A stretch of DNA of 64,000 nucleotides from Brachybacterium alimentarium (GCF_002332425.1 NZ_NRGS01000025.1:1-64000); one strand, 5' to 3'. Counted from the stretch's first letter, positions 7,915 through 16,403 are shown. Program-made: numbers and translations. The notes: generated by a model from the sequence alone, not told the origin.

Positions 7915-8953
7915 TGTCCGTCAACGCCGCAGTGATCACCGCGGGGGTGATGGCCTCGACTCCGGTGGTGATCGCGAGAAAGGCGGCGCGGTCGATCAGG
8001 TTCATCAACGACGCGATCCGCCCCTGGGTGCGCCGATGCAGCTCCCGCGCCTGGCTGGTCAACATGCCCGGCCCCGCGTCAGCCAGGATCAGGTGCCGCT
8101 CCAATGTCACCAGCAGATCCGTCCATGCGCGGGCGCTGTGACCGTCGCCGAAACTGAACGGTGCGACAGGGCACCGCGTGGTGCGCCGACTCGTCTGCGC
8201 ATAGACCGCAGCCTCACCCAGCAGGCCCTCGTCGAAGAACCGCTTCGCCTCCAAGTTCACACCCACGAACAGGAACGTTGCTGGCAGCACGTTGGCGAGG
8301 CCCTTGAGATGGTTGGAGACCTCAAGCCCGTTCCGATGCCGGAAGTCCACGAAGTGCAGATCATCGATGATGATCAGCTTCGTCTCGCACGTGGTCACGC
8401 AATCCATGGCCAATGACGTCAGCTGAGTACGAGTTGACCGTGACGCCCCGGGATGACCGTAGAACTCCAGCAGCTGTTGGTTCAGACCCTTCAGCGTCAC
8501 CCCCGCGTTCAGGGGCACGAACGCCACCGGTAGCCTCTGGCTGCCGTCCGGGGTCTCGGGGGAGTGGCGACGGTACTCGCGGCGGTGGACCTCCCGCGCG
8601 AACCGCGTCGCGATCGTGGTCTTGCCCAGACCCGGCTCGGCATCGATCACCGCCGCCCCGCGCAGCTTGTCCCCATCACGACGATTCGAGGCCATCACCT
8701 GCTCCAGCACATCGAACGCCCGCGCCAACTGCTGCGTCTTGATCGTCGCCGGATTCGCATTCCACACGCACCGCGCCTCGTTGTAGTCCGCCAGCACGTC
8801 CGCGTTCAACGCGCGCATCTCCGCTCGGGTGAGCACCTCGAACCGCGGCCGTGAACCGGCGTTGACGAACGCATCCCAGCCCTGTTTCCGCGAGAGCTGG
8901 TACGGCACCGTGTCATACCGGTCCAGCCACTGCGCCCACGGATTTCCGCTCAC
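7880..8953 (-). CDS. tnsC: TnsC/TniB-type AAA+ transposition ATPase
   Basis: This 357-residue AAA+ ATPase has Walker A AEPGLGKTT at 105-113 and Walker B LIIIDDLH at 193-200, followed by a long helical C-terminus. In the family, TnsC forms filaments on target DNA and passes the target signal from TniQ to the transposase. The GTG start at 8953 overlaps the stop of tnsB (GTGA), and the end overlaps tniQ, so tnsB, tnsC and tniQ are translated as a coupled set. The N-terminal 100 residues (NPWAQWLDRYD onward) are typical of the TniB branch. Confidence 0.9.
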   Translation of the reverse strand: MSGNPWAQWLDRYDTVPYQLSRKQGWDAFVNAGSRPRFEVLTRAEMRALNADVLADYNEARCVWNANPATIKTQQLARAFDVLEQVMASNRRDGDKLRGAAVIDAEPGLGKTTIATRFAREVHRREYRRHSPETPDGSQRLPVAFVPLNAGVTLKGLNQQLLEFYGHPGASRSTRTQLTSLAMDCVTTCETKLIIIDDLHFVDFRHRNGLEVSNHLKGLANVLPATFLFVGVNLEAKRFFDEGLLGEAAVYAQTSRRTTRCPVAPFSFGDGHSARAWTDLLVTLERHLILADAGPGMLTSQARELHRRTQGRIASLMNLIDRAAFLAITTGVEAITPAVITAALTDNAAQRLAELPA

Positions 8954-11004
8954 TCGTCGAACACCTCCAGCCCGTCCGCATCCGGGTGCTGTGCGTAATA
9001 CCGCGCGAACACGTCGTCGAGGTCGTCGGCCAGCTCCGGTGCGCGGGTCTTGCGGTCGCGGGCGGCCAGTAGATCGATGACTCCAGGCGCTGAGGCTGCC
9101 TCGCGCGGCTCGTGCTCGTCACGGAAGGTAGAGACGTCGTGGGCGCGGGTGGCGCTCAGTCGCCGTGCCAACGATTTCTCGCGCCGGGTGGTGACGGCGT
9201 CGTGGCTCCAGGCGTCCAGGAGGTCTTGGACGGCCTGTTTCGGGTCCACGTGGCGCTGGGATCGTAGCGCCAGGCGCTTGGTGTACTCCGCTGCTTCTCG
9301 AGAAAACGGCTGGTCCAGCGCGGGGGCGTGCTCCCACTCCAGCGGCTCGAACTGCTTCGTGTCGGGGTCCTGGAACCAGACCCGGCGCACATCATGGTGA
9401 TCGACGAAGATCGGCCACTTGCCTGCATGGGCACCTTGATGCGGCGACTTGTGGTTTCGGTGCAGGTTCAGTGCGGGACCGTCGTAGCGGCGACCGTTGA
9501 TCTCGACGCCGTAGTGCTGGACCGTGCGCCAGGCGACGTCGAGGAAGGAGAAGGCCAGATCCGCAGAGCTGGGCAGCAGTAGGCCGCCGGACTTGGCCAG
9601 GCCGATCTCGAACATCTCCGCGGGCGAGAATTCCGCGCCCGGCACCTCCGGAACACACAGTCCCTGGTGCGTGCTCTGGTGGTGGACCTGGCCGACCCAT
9701 TCGCGGATAATCTGTTCGAGTTCCGTGACGTAGTAGAACGCCTGGTCCTCGATGTCCTGGCCGCGGTTGTAGACATCGGGGCCCTTGTAGCCGGGCAGAT
9801 GTTGCAGCAGTCCCTCCCGCAGCGACTTGAAGAACCGCTCGATGGTGGGCTTATCGGTGGGTTTGTACGGGATCGCCGGCTGGATCGTGATGCCCAGCCG
9901 GGCACAGGCCGAGGTCACGTGGGAGGAGAGGTAGACCTTCCCGTGGTCGACCACGATCGCCTCGGGTAGGCAAGCCGGCAAGCCGCCCACTCGCTCCTGT
10001 GAGACCCCGTCAGGTTCCTCCGTGCCGACCAGTACGTTGCGCGGGACCCCATGGAAGGGCCACGCGCCGTCATCGTCGCCGTCCGGCTGCGGAGTCACGC
10101 ACTGGTAGAGCACGTTCGCCACGTCGGCAGCTGTGGTCGAGACCGGGGTCAGGCGTAGGCCGAGGATGCAACGGGTGAACAGGTCCTGGGCCACGGTGAG
10201 CTCGACCGGTACCCACCTCAGCGTCACCGGCTCCATCGCGAATACATCCAGCGGCGTCGTATCCAGCACCACGTATTCGCCCGGCCGCGTTGCCCGCAGC
10301 CGCCCGTACGGACCGTGAGGACGAGCAGCGACCGAGCGGCGCTGCTTCGCGCTGCCGAACGCGTGCCGCCCCTTTGAGAGCGCCTTCAGGCGCCGATACG
10401 CCGTCGTGTGAGGTGGGCAGACCACCGCGTCTGAGCCGTGCTCATCCTCGACGCGGTGACGGATCCGGTCGAGCACGACGTTCATCGTCGGCGTGGAAGC
10501 CCCGGTGTATTCATCGAGCACCGCGAGACAGGCCGCGTCCCATCGCGAATCTACTCCCGCGGAGCGCAGCCCCAGCAGCCGACTGTCGGCCAGGCCCGCG
10601 ATACCGGCCTCCCGGTAGCTCGTGAGCCAGCGCTGGACGGTGCGTTTGGACACGCCCAGCTCTGTTGCGGCCGCAGCGACCCGGTCAGCGCGGTCCGTGG
10701 CCAGCCGGGCGTCCGGGTTCTCGATCGCTTGAAGCGCCGCGGCGCGGCGTTCGAGCTGTGCACGTTGCTGCTGGGTGAGGCTTGAGAGCACGACATTACC
10801 GAGCTCCAGGCCGGCATCCTGGTCCGGCTGGACGGTGGATTCTTCGGTGACGACCCGAGCGGAAGCGGCCAGGTGATTGAGCAGGACTCGCCGCCTCGTC
10901 GAGCCACTGCTCAAAGTCGCGGTGCGCGCGCTGAGATCAACGATCTGCCACAGCTCGCCCTCGAACCACACCTGGCTCCCCACGTTCATCTCGATCACGC
11001 TCAT
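8950..11004 (-). CDS. tnsB: TnsB/TniA-type DDE transposase
   Basis: This 684-residue integrase-core transposase cuts and joins the 3' ends of the element. A helix-turn-helix (GVSKRTVQRWLTSYREAG, about 117-134) precedes the DDE core: Asp248 in YVVLDTTPLD, Asp353 in VVDHGKVYLS and Glu389 in KPTIERFFKSL. A Mu-type beta-barrel follows near residues 530-600. The ATG at 11004 is chosen because it overlaps the stop of tnsA (ATGA) and gives a conserved-looking N-terminus; reading upstream to 11082 only adds out-of-context residues. All three catalytic acids are present, so the protein should be active. Confidence 0.92.
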   Translation of the reverse strand: MSVIEMNVGSQVWFEGELWQIVDLSARTATLSSGSTRRRVLLNHLAASARVVTEESTVQPDQDAGLELGNVVLSSLTQQQRAQLERRAAALQAIENPDARLATDRADRVAAAATELGVSKRTVQRWLTSYREAGIAGLADSRLLGLRSAGVDSRWDAACLAVLDEYTGASTPTMNVVLDRIRHRVEDEHGSDAVVCPPHTTAYRRLKALSKGRHAFGSAKQRRSVAARPHGPYGRLRATRPGEYVVLDTTPLDVFAMEPVTLRWVPVELTVAQDLFTRCILGLRLTPVSTTAADVANVLYQCVTPQPDGDDDGAWPFHGVPRNVLVGTEEPDGVSQERVGGLPACLPEAIVVDHGKVYLSSHVTSACARLGITIQPAIPYKPTDKPTIERFFKSLREGLLQHLPGYKGPDVYNRGQDIEDQAFYYVTELEQIIREWVGQVHHQSTHQGLCVPEVPGAEFSPAEMFEIGLAKSGGLLLPSSADLAFSFLDVAWRTVQHYGVEINGRRYDGPALNLHRNHKSPHQGAHAGKWPIFVDHHDVRRVWFQDPDTKQFEPLEWEHAPALDQPFSREAAEYTKRLALRSQRHVDPKQAVQDLLDAWSHDAVTTRREKSLARRLSATRAHDVSTFRDEHEPREAASAPGVIDLLAARDRKTRAPELADDLDDVFARYYAQHPDADGLEVFDE

Positions 11005-11729
11005 GACGACTCCCGGATCGAGGTGATCGGGGCCCCGAGGCCGAGGGGCACGCTGAGGTCGACGGTCCAATGCCCCATCCACAGCAAGGTCATCACCGCA
11101 GCTATCTGCGCCGGGCGGGGACCTTGCCCCAGAGCCGCGCCCAGTGTCACCCCGACCTTGCCCGCTGCCCGGAGTCGGGCAAGGTCGTCAGGGTCGACGT
11201 GCCCCGGGCGTCGGCCGATCGCAAGCGTCCGGATGTTCGCCAAGCGGACCGGATCGGCGCCCGACCACACTTGATAGCGCCAGCCGCGCGTCTCGCATAC
11301 TCGCGCGGTCCAGTCGAAGACGCTGGCCACCTTCGGGCGTCGGGCAAGATCGCCGGGCTTGACGTCGACTACCTCGAGGCTGCGGTCGGCCCGCGTAAGC
11401 AAGAGATCCGGGGCATGCCGCCGGATGACTGTCCCATCGCGGCCCCGCAGCCACATGGGCTGTGCCGCGATCCAGGTCACCGTGGGGTCGAAGTCGGCCA
11501 GCCACAGCCGATCCAGTTCCAGGTGGCTCTCGTAGGGAACGTGCCCACCGGTGGTCGCCGACCAGAACAATCCGGAGTAGTGCCGCTGCCCCGCGTATGA
11601 GCCAACGCGCCGCACCGGCTGGGCGGTACTCAAAGCCGCCGCCACCGCATCGCGGACAGACGTCGTCACCTCGCGACGGTCGTCGGCGACGTAGCGAAGT
11701 TCGGTGTCCAGCAAGGTGGACCGCGCCAT
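11001..11729 (-). CDS. tnsA: TnsA-like endonuclease
   Basis: TnsA cuts the 5' strands of a Tn7-like element so that it moves by cut-and-paste. This 242-residue protein has the restriction-enzyme-like catalytic set: Glu67 in HVPYESHLELDRL, Asp108 in RRHAPDLLL and a VDVKP motif with Lys124. The C-terminal part (about 165-240) would contact TnsB and TnsC. The ATG at 11729 is preferred; upstream codons run through the transposon end and the dnaK operator region and are not coding. It is first in the minus-strand operon and sits 93 bp inside the right terminus. A broken homologue lies at 1122-1403. Confidence 0.85.
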   Translation of the reverse strand: MARSTLLDTELRYVADDRREVTTSVRDAVAAALSTAQPVRRVGSYAGQRHYSGLFWSATTGGHVPYESHLELDRLWLADFDPTVTWIAAQPMWLRGRDGTVIRRHAPDLLLTRADRSLEVVDVKPGDLARRPKVASVFDWTARVCETRGWRYQVWSGADPVRLANIRTLAIGRRPGHVDPDDLARLRAAGKVGVTLGAALGQGPRPAQIAAVMTLLWMGHWTVDLSVPLGLGAPITSIRESS

Positions 11730-11746
11730 GGATCCAGAGTGCACCG

Positions 11747-11822
11747 AGCGACACGTAAGTGGAACGCGCGACACGCGAGTGCCAAATAAGTGGAACAGCG
11801 ACAGATCAAACGGGAACCTACA
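11747..11822 (-). repeat. Right end of the Tn7-like element, TnsB-type sites
   Basis: The terminus is GAACCTACA ending at 11822. Inside it, TAAGTGGAAC occurs twice (11756-11765 and 11787-11796, 31 bp apart), each with a GCGACA block nearby. This resembles the ordered TnsB sites of Tn7 ends. The tnsA promoter must lie in or next to this end, so TnsB binding could repress its own operon, as known for Tn7; that is inference. Confidence 0.65.
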
Positions 11823-11876
11823 GCTGTGTCCTCGCTCACGACTGGCGGGAGAGGGAATGAACCGAGCCGAACCGAA
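11823..11876. other. Junction DNA between transposon and dnaK operator
   Basis: These 54 bp lie between the ACA terminus and the first HAIR box. I see no gene. The five bases after the terminus are GCTGT; the five before the left terminus are CCACT, so no target duplication is visible. Confidence 0.5.
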
Positions 11877-11961
11877 GTTGAGTCGGGTGTACTCAAGTTC
11901 AGTGCTTCTCGGATTGACAACGATCGCGATGGGTTCTCTACTTGAGTCCGTACAGCTCAAG
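11877..11961 (+). promoter_or_regulatory. dnaK promoter with two HAIR (HspR) operators
   Basis: Two copies of the HspR-associated inverted repeat (consensus CTTGAGT-N7-ACTCAAG) are present: GTTGAGT-N7-ACTCAAG at 11877-11897 and CTTGAGT-N7-GCTCAAG at 11941-11961. A TTGACA -35 box lies at 11914-11919, and TCTACT at 11937-11942 with a 17-bp spacer is the best -10, overlapping the second box. HspR bound here would block RNA polymerase. DnaK is known to act as co-repressor in actinobacteria, closing a feedback loop with hspR at the end of the cluster. Confidence 0.9.
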
Positions 11962-12036
11962 TCTTGCCGTCGGCCGCCAGAGGTCGGCAGTGCATGAACT
12001 CGTTGCGGCGTATCCGTCGCAGAAAGGCAGGCACCC

Positions 12037-13902
12037 ATGTCCCGTGTCGTCGGAATCGACCTCGGTACCACCAACTCCGCCGTCGCCGTCCTCGAAGGCG
12101 GCCAGCCCACGGTCATCGCCAACGCCGAGGGCTCCCGCACCACCCCGTCGGTCGTGGCCTTCTCCAAGCAGGGCGAGGTCCTCGTCGGCGAGGTCGCCAA
12201 GCGCCAGGCCGTCACCAACGTCGACCGCACCATCGCCTCCGTGAAGCGCCACATGGGCACTGAGTGGAGCCAGGAGATCGACGAGAAGAAGTACACCGCG
12301 CAGGAGATCTCCGCCCGTACCCTCGGCAAGCTCAAGAAGGACGCCGAGTCCTACCTGGGCGAGGCCGTGACGGACGCGGTCATCACCGTTCCCGCCTACT
12401 TCTCGGACTCCGAGCGTCAGGCCACGAAGGACGCCGGCACCATCGCGGGCCTCAACGTCCTGCGCATCATCAACGAGCCCACCGCGGCGGCCCTGGCCTA
12501 CGGCCTCGAGAAGGGCAAGGACGACGAGCAGATCCTCGTCTTCGACCTCGGCGGCGGCACCTTCGACGTCTCCCTGCTTGAGGTGAGCAAGGACGACGAG
12601 GGCTCCACGATCCAGGTCCAGTCCACCGCGGGCGACAACCGCCTCGGCGGCGACGACTGGGACCAGAAGATCGTCGACTGGCTGATCTCTCAGGTGAAGA
12701 ACAAGGAGGGCGTGGATCTGTCCAAGGACCGCATCGCTCTCCAGCGCCTCAAGGAGGCCGCTGAGCAGGCGAAGAAGGAGCTGAGCTCCTCGACCTCCAC
12801 CTCGATCTCGCTGCAGTACCTGTCGATGACCGAGAACGGCCCCCTGCACCTGGACGAGAAGCTCACCCGTGCCCAGTTCGAGGACATGACCTCGGATCTG
12901 CTCGAGCGCACCAAGGCTCCGTTCCACCAGGTCATCAAGGATGCGGGCGTCTCCGTCTCCGACATCGACCACGTGATCCTCGTGGGCGGCTCGACCCGCA
13001 TGCCCGCGGTCACCGAGGTCGTGAAGTCGCTGACCGGCGGCAAGGAGCCCAACAAGAGCGTCAACCCCGATGAGGTCGTCGCTGTGGGCGCTGCGCTGCA
13101 GGCCGCCGTCATCAAGGGGGAGCGCAAGGACGTCCTGCTCATGGACGTCACCCCGCTCTCCCTCGGCATCGAGACCAAGGGCGGCGTGATGACCAAGCTC
13201 ATCGAGCGCAACGCGGCCATCCCGACCAAGACCTCCGAGGTGTTCTCCACCGCCGAGGACAACCAGCCCTCCGTGGCGATCCAGGTGTTCCAGGGCGAGC
13301 GTCAGTTCACCCGGGACAACAAGATGCTCGGCACCTTCGAGCTGACCGGCATCGCCCCGGCTCCCCGCGGCATCCCGCAGGTCGAGGTCACCTTCGACAT
13401 CGACTCCAACGGCATCGTGCACGTGACCGCGAAGGACCGCGGCACCGGCAACGAGCAGTCCATCCAGATCACCGGCGGCTCCGCCCTGTCTGACGAGGAC
13501 ATCGACCGCATGGTGAAGGACGCCGAGGCCCACGCCGCCGAGGACGAGGAGCGTCGCAAGAACGCCGACGCCCGCAACACCCTCGAGCAGCTCGTCTACC
13601 AGGGCGAGAAGCTGCTCAAGGACAACGCGGAGAAGGTCTCGGACGCGGACAAGACCAAGGCCGAGGACGCCATCAAGGAGTCCAAGGACGAGCTGGCCAA
13701 GGAGGATGCCTCGACCGAGGACCTCGAGGCCAAGCGCGACACCCTGAACGAGGCTCTGCAGGCCGTGGGCACCGCGATCTACTCGCAGGCCGAGGAGGGT
13801 GCCGAGGGCGCCTCCGAGGGCGAGACGGGCGAGGGCTCGTCGTCGGACGATGACGACGTGGTCGACGCCGAGATCGTGGACGAGGACGAGGAGACCAAGT
13901 GA
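12037..13902 (+). CDS. dnaK: Molecular chaperone DnaK (Hsp70)
   Basis: This is a 621-residue Hsp70. The nucleotide-binding domain (1-365) starts with GIDLGTTNS and contains the phosphate loop [10 protein letters not shown] and the adenosine motif [10 protein letters not shown]. The substrate-binding domain and lid follow, with the linker [18 protein letters not shown]. The C-terminus ends in a long acidic, Ser/Gly-rich tail ([26 protein letters not shown]). Length is normal for actinobacteria. The ATG at 12037 is preceded by AAAGGCAGG. Its stop overlaps the grpE start, so the pair is coupled. It is controlled by the two HAIR boxes upstream and works with GrpE and DnaJ in folding. Confidence 0.98.
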   Translation: MSRVVGIDLGTTNSAVAVLEGGQPTVIANAEGSRTTPSVVAFSKQGEVLVGEVAKRQAVTNVDRTIASVKRHMGTEWSQEIDEKKYTAQEISARTLGKLKKDAESYLGEAVTDAVITVPAYFSDSERQATKDAGTIAGLNVLRIINEPTAAALAYGLEKGKDDEQILVFDLGGGTFDVSLLEVSKDDEGSTIQVQSTAGDNRLGGDDWDQKIVDWLISQVKNKEGVDLSKDRIALQRLKEAAEQAKKELSSSTSTSISLQYLSMTENGPLHLDEKLTRAQFEDMTSDLLERTKAPFHQVIKDAGVSVSDIDHVILVGGSTRMPAVTEVVKSLTGGKEPNKSVNPDEVVAVGAALQAAVIKGERKDVLLMDVTPLSLGIETKGGVMTKLIERNAAIPTKTSEVFSTAEDNQPSVAIQVFQGERQFTRDNKMLGTFELTGIAPAPRGIPQVEVTFDIDSNGIVHVTAKDRGTGNEQSIQITGGSALSDEDIDRMVKDAEAHAAEDEERRKNADARNTLEQLVYQGEKLLKDNAEKVSDADKTKAEDAIKESKDELAKEDASTEDLEAKRDTLNEALQAVGTAIYSQAEEGAEGASEGETGEGSSSDDDDVVDAEIVDEDEETK

Positions 13903-14576
13903 TGACCGAGGACCAGAGCACTCCTGACGACGCACAGCGCCCCGATGGCGAGCCGAGGTTCTCCTTCACCGACAAGCGCAAGGTGAACCCGGAGGACGGC
14001 AGCGTCCGTCCCTCCGGGGGCACCCCGGCTCCTGAGGGTCAGGGCTCCTCCGAGCCCGTCGACCCGATCGACGCCGAGGCCGCGAAGCTCTATGAGCAGG
14101 CGGAGCAGGGCGAGGCCGGGTCCGCACCGGCCGACGCCGGTCGCGTCGCCGAGCTGGAGGGCAAGGTCACCGAGCTCTCCGAGCAGCTCAAGCGCGAGCA
14201 GGCGGAGTACGTCAACTCGCGTCGGCGCATCGAGGCTGCGGCCGAGGTGAGCAAGGAGGCGGCCGTGGGCCGCGTCCTGAGCGCACTGATCCCGGTCCTG
14301 GACGACGTGGAGCTGGGCCGCCAGCACGGCGACATCGCCGAGGGCACCCCGTTCCACTCGATCTCCCAGAAGCTCGAGGAGATCCTCGGCTCGCACGGGC
14401 TGCAGCGCTTCGGCGCCGTCGGCGAGGAGTTCGATCCGAACCTCCACGAGGCCCTCATGCACGAGGACGCCGAGGATGTCGACACGGCGACGATCTCGCT
14501 GGTCATCCAGCCTGGATACACGATGAACGACCGGGTGCTGCGCCCGGCCCGGGTGGGAACCCGCGGCCCGGCCTGA
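13902..14576 (+). CDS. grpE: Nucleotide exchange factor GrpE
   Basis: The 224-residue protein releases ADP from DnaK. An acidic, disordered N-terminus (1-85) precedes a long coiled coil (about 85-135, AELEGKVTELSEQLKREQAEYVNSRRRIE) and the C-terminal beta-domain (VGEEFDPNLHEALMHED). It ends with NDRVLRPARVGTRGPA, close to the usual actinobacterial end. The ATG at 13902 overlaps the dnaK stop (TGATG). A GTG one codon earlier at 13899 is less likely. It is co-transcribed with dnaK. Confidence 0.97.
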   Translation: MTEDQSTPDDAQRPDGEPRFSFTDKRKVNPEDGSVRPSGGTPAPEGQGSSEPVDPIDAEAAKLYEQAEQGEAGSAPADAGRVAELEGKVTELSEQLKREQAEYVNSRRRIEAAAEVSKEAAVGRVLSALIPVLDDVELGRQHGDIAEGTPFHSISQKLEEILGSHGLQRFGAVGEEFDPNLHEALMHEDAEDVDTATISLVIQPGYTMNDRVLRPARVGTRGPA

Positions 14577-14598
14577 CCCGATCGGGCTCACCCCTGAC

Positions 14599-14639
14599 GG
14601 CGGGGCCTGCCAGCCGGAGACCGGCCGGCAGGCCCCGCC
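14599..14639 (+). terminator. Strong hairpin between grpE and dnaJ
   Basis: GGCGGGGCCTGCC at 14599-14611 pairs perfectly with 14627-14639 over 13 bp. No T-run follows, which is common for hairpin terminators in high-GC actinobacteria. It probably lowers read-through into dnaJ, or protects the dnaK-grpE message from 3' decay. Confidence 0.6.
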
Positions 14640-14694
14640 CGTCCCCTAGACACTCAGAAGAAGAAGACCCTGCCGCTCCCGGAAGGAGACGCAC

Positions 14695-15708
14695 ATGTCC
14701 CAGCAGGACTGGCTCGACAAGGACTTCTACGCGGTCCTCGGCGTCTCGAAGGACGCGAGCGCGCAGGAGATCAAGAAGGCCTACCGCACGAAGGCCCGCA
14801 AGTACCATCCCGACCACCACCCCGACGATGCCCAGGCCGAGGAGCGGTTCAAGGAGATCGGCGAGGCGTACTCGGTGCTCAACGACGACGAGCAGCGCCA
14901 GCAGTACGACGCGATCCGTGCGATGGGCTCCGGCGGGGCGCGCTTCTCCGCGGGCCAGGGCGGCGGCGCCGGCGGCGCGGGCTTCGAGGACATCTTCTCC
15001 TCGATGTTCGGCGGCCAGGGCGGCGGCTTCCCCGGCGGCGGTCGTGCGGCCCCCGGCGGCGGCGCGAACCCCGACCTCGATGACATCATGCGGATGTTCG
15101 GCGGCCAGGGCGGCGGCTTCGGCGGCGGGCCGGCCGGCTTCCAGGGCGGCGGCGCCCCCGCGAAGGGGCAGGACGTCTCCGCCCGTACCCGCATCAGCTT
15201 CCGCGACGCGGCCCTCGGCACCGAGGTGCGCCTGAACGTGGACGGCAAGAACGTGACCACCCGCATCCCCGCCGGCGTGCACGACGGGCAGAAGATTCGT
15301 CTGCGCGGCAAGGGACGCCCCGGGCCGGGCTCCGCCCCCGCCGGCGACCTGCTGCTGAGCCTCGACGTCGAGGAGCACCCCGTGTGGAGCAGCGACGGCG
15401 CGAACCTGCGCCTGACCGTCCCGGTCTCCTTCGACGAGGCGGTGCTGGGCACCACGCTCACCGTGCCGCTGCTCGACGGCGGCACCGTCGGCGTGAAGGT
15501 GGCTCCCGGAACGCCCGGCGGCCGCACCCTGCGGGTGCGCGGCAAGGGCATCGCGACGAAGAAGAAGACCGGGGACCTCCTGGTCACTGTGCAGATCGCC
15601 GTCCCCACGCATGTCGAGGGCGCCGCCCGCAAGGCGGTCGAGGACCTCCGTGAGGCGCTGACCGACGAGGACCCGCGCGCCGGCCTCCGCGAGGCCGCCG
15701 CGCGCTGA
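14695..15708 (+). CDS. dnaJ: DnaJ-type co-chaperone lacking the zinc finger
   Basis: The 337-residue J-protein has an N-terminal J domain with HPD at residues 38-40, a very long Gly/Phe-rich stretch (about 80-155), and two C-terminal substrate-binding domains (about 160-315, with VTTRIPAGVHDGQKIRLRGKG). The four CXXCXGXG repeats of classical DnaJ are absent, so it is a class-B (CbpA-like) J-protein. The ATG at 14695 follows GGAAGGAGA. It lies between grpE and hspR, 118 bp after grpE across a strong hairpin. It stimulates DnaK ATPase. A class-A DnaJ probably exists elsewhere in the genome. Confidence 0.95.
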   Translation: MSQQDWLDKDFYAVLGVSKDASAQEIKKAYRTKARKYHPDHHPDDAQAEERFKEIGEAYSVLNDDEQRQQYDAIRAMGSGGARFSAGQGGGAGGAGFEDIFSSMFGGQGGGFPGGGRAAPGGGANPDLDDIMRMFGGQGGGFGGGPAGFQGGGAPAKGQDVSARTRISFRDAALGTEVRLNVDGKNVTTRIPAGVHDGQKIRLRGKGRPGPGSAPAGDLLLSLDVEEHPVWSSDGANLRLTVPVSFDEAVLGTTLTVPLLDGGTVGVKVAPGTPGGRTLRVRGKGIATKKKTGDLLVTVQIAVPTHVEGAARKAVEDLREALTDEDPRAGLREAAAR

Positions 15709-15714
15709 GCAACC

Positions 15715-15745
15715 GGTGACCGTCCCTCTCCTCGGGACGGTCACC
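15715..15745 (+). terminator. Hairpin terminator after dnaJ
   Basis: GGTGACCGTCCC (15715-15726) pairs perfectly with GGGACGGTCACC (15734-15745) around a 7-nt loop, starting 7 bp after the dnaJ stop. It lies before hspR, so HspR may be made by partial read-through or from its own promoter in 15746-15850. Confidence 0.7.
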
Positions 15746-15850
15746 ACCGCACCCGTCCCACCCCACGGCCGGGGGCCACCTGGCACAGTGGGAGCAGCAG
15801 GAGAAGCGCCACCGATCGTGCTTCTCCGCCGTCCCGGAAGGAGCATTCCC

Positions 15851-16288
15851 TTGGCAGCCCGGCACCGCATCGACGAGCGCGCGCCCGTCTACGTGATCTC
15901 CGTCGCCGCGGAGCTGTCCGGGATGCACCCGCAGACCCTGCGCCAGTACGACCGCATCGGGCTGGTCACTCCTCGCCGCACGCGCGGGCGGGGCAGGCGC
16001 TACAGCGTCGTGGACGTCGCCAGGCTCCGGGAGATCCAGCAGCTCTCGCAGGAGGAGGGCATCAATCTCGCCGGCATCAAGCGCATCCTCGAGCTGCAGG
16101 ACGAGGTCAGGGCCTTGAACGGGCAGCTCGACGGGGTTCGGGAGACCCTCGATTCGCTCAGCCCCGCCCAGCGCCGCGTGTTCTCCGCGGACCGTGACGG
16201 GCAGATCAGCGCGCTGCGTCGTGGCGAGCGCCCTCAGCGTCGGGGCGGGGGAGCGCTCGTGCTGTGGGATCCGCAGCGCCGGCGCTGA
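15851..16288 (+). CDS. hspR: Heat-shock repressor HspR (MerR family)
   Basis: This 145-residue MerR-type regulator has the winged helix-turn-helix VYVISVAAELSGMHPQTLRQYDRIGLVTPRRTRGRGRRYS at about 13-52 and a coiled-coil dimerisation helix (about 85-105). In actinobacteria HspR represses dnaK and clpB through HAIR boxes, with DnaK as co-repressor. I use the TTG at 15851 because GGAAGGAG lies 8-13 bp upstream and the frame before it is a terminator hairpin. The basic C-terminal tail (RRGERPQRRGGGALVLWDPQRRR) is typical of HspR. Confidence 0.93.
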   Translation: MAARHRIDERAPVYVISVAAELSGMHPQTLRQYDRIGLVTPRRTRGRGRRYSVVDVARLREIQQLSQEEGINLAGIKRILELQDEVRALNGQLDGVRETLDSLSPAQRRVFSADRDGQISALRRGERPQRRGGGALVLWDPQRRR

Positions 16289-16319
16289 TCCGGACTGCCT
16301 CCTCTGCTCGGTCGTCCCA

Positions 16320-16388
16320 GCCCGTCCGACGGGCCTCCGACGGGCTCGGTCCATCTGACGCCTGTCCGACGGGCGCCCGGCGGGCGCG
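16320..16388. terminator. Repeated short hairpins between convergent hspR and glycosyltransferase
   Basis: GCCCGT-CCG-ACGGGC lies at 16320-16334 and GCGCCC-GGC-GGGCGC at 16373-16388. GTCCGACGGGC is present twice (16324-16334 and 16364-16374). Placed between convergent genes, these hairpins could end transcription from both sides. Confidence 0.45.
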
Positions 16389-16403
16389 GACCGTCCGGTC
16401 GCC

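Larger units (their letters stand above)
1453..11822. mobile_element. Tn7-like transposon (tnsA-tnsB-tnsC-tniQ) with two-component/ABC cargo
   Basis: The proposed element is 10.37 kb. Its left terminus, inward from 1453, and right terminus, inward from 11822, match at 19 of the first 23 positions: TGTAGGTTC, then CG, then GATCTGTC are shared. The four transposition genes sit at the right with tnsA next to the end, as in Tn7. The cargo on the left is a response regulator, a histidine kinase, a small membrane protein and an ABC exporter. A heteromeric TnsA/TnsB transposase with TnsC and TniQ is expected to move by cut-and-paste. I saw no CRISPR or Cascade genes. The outer flanks (CCACT left, GCTGT right) do not match as a target duplication, so the two ends may not derive from one insertion. 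Confidence 0.7.

Noticed and set aside
1-11822. CRISPR array or Cascade genes within the Tn7-like element
   Set aside because: No regularly spaced repeats or cas genes are visible, so CRISPR-guided transposition is not supported.
11730-12335. Upstream extension of tnsA through the dnaK promoter into dnaK
   Set aside because: It would cross the transposon terminus and both HAIR boxes and reads antisense to dnaK.
11938-13935. A 665-codon open frame on the minus strand covering dnaK
   Set aside because: It mirrors dnaK codons (high third-position GC opens the other strand) and its protein is a low-complexity run of Leu, Val, Gly, Asp with no domain.
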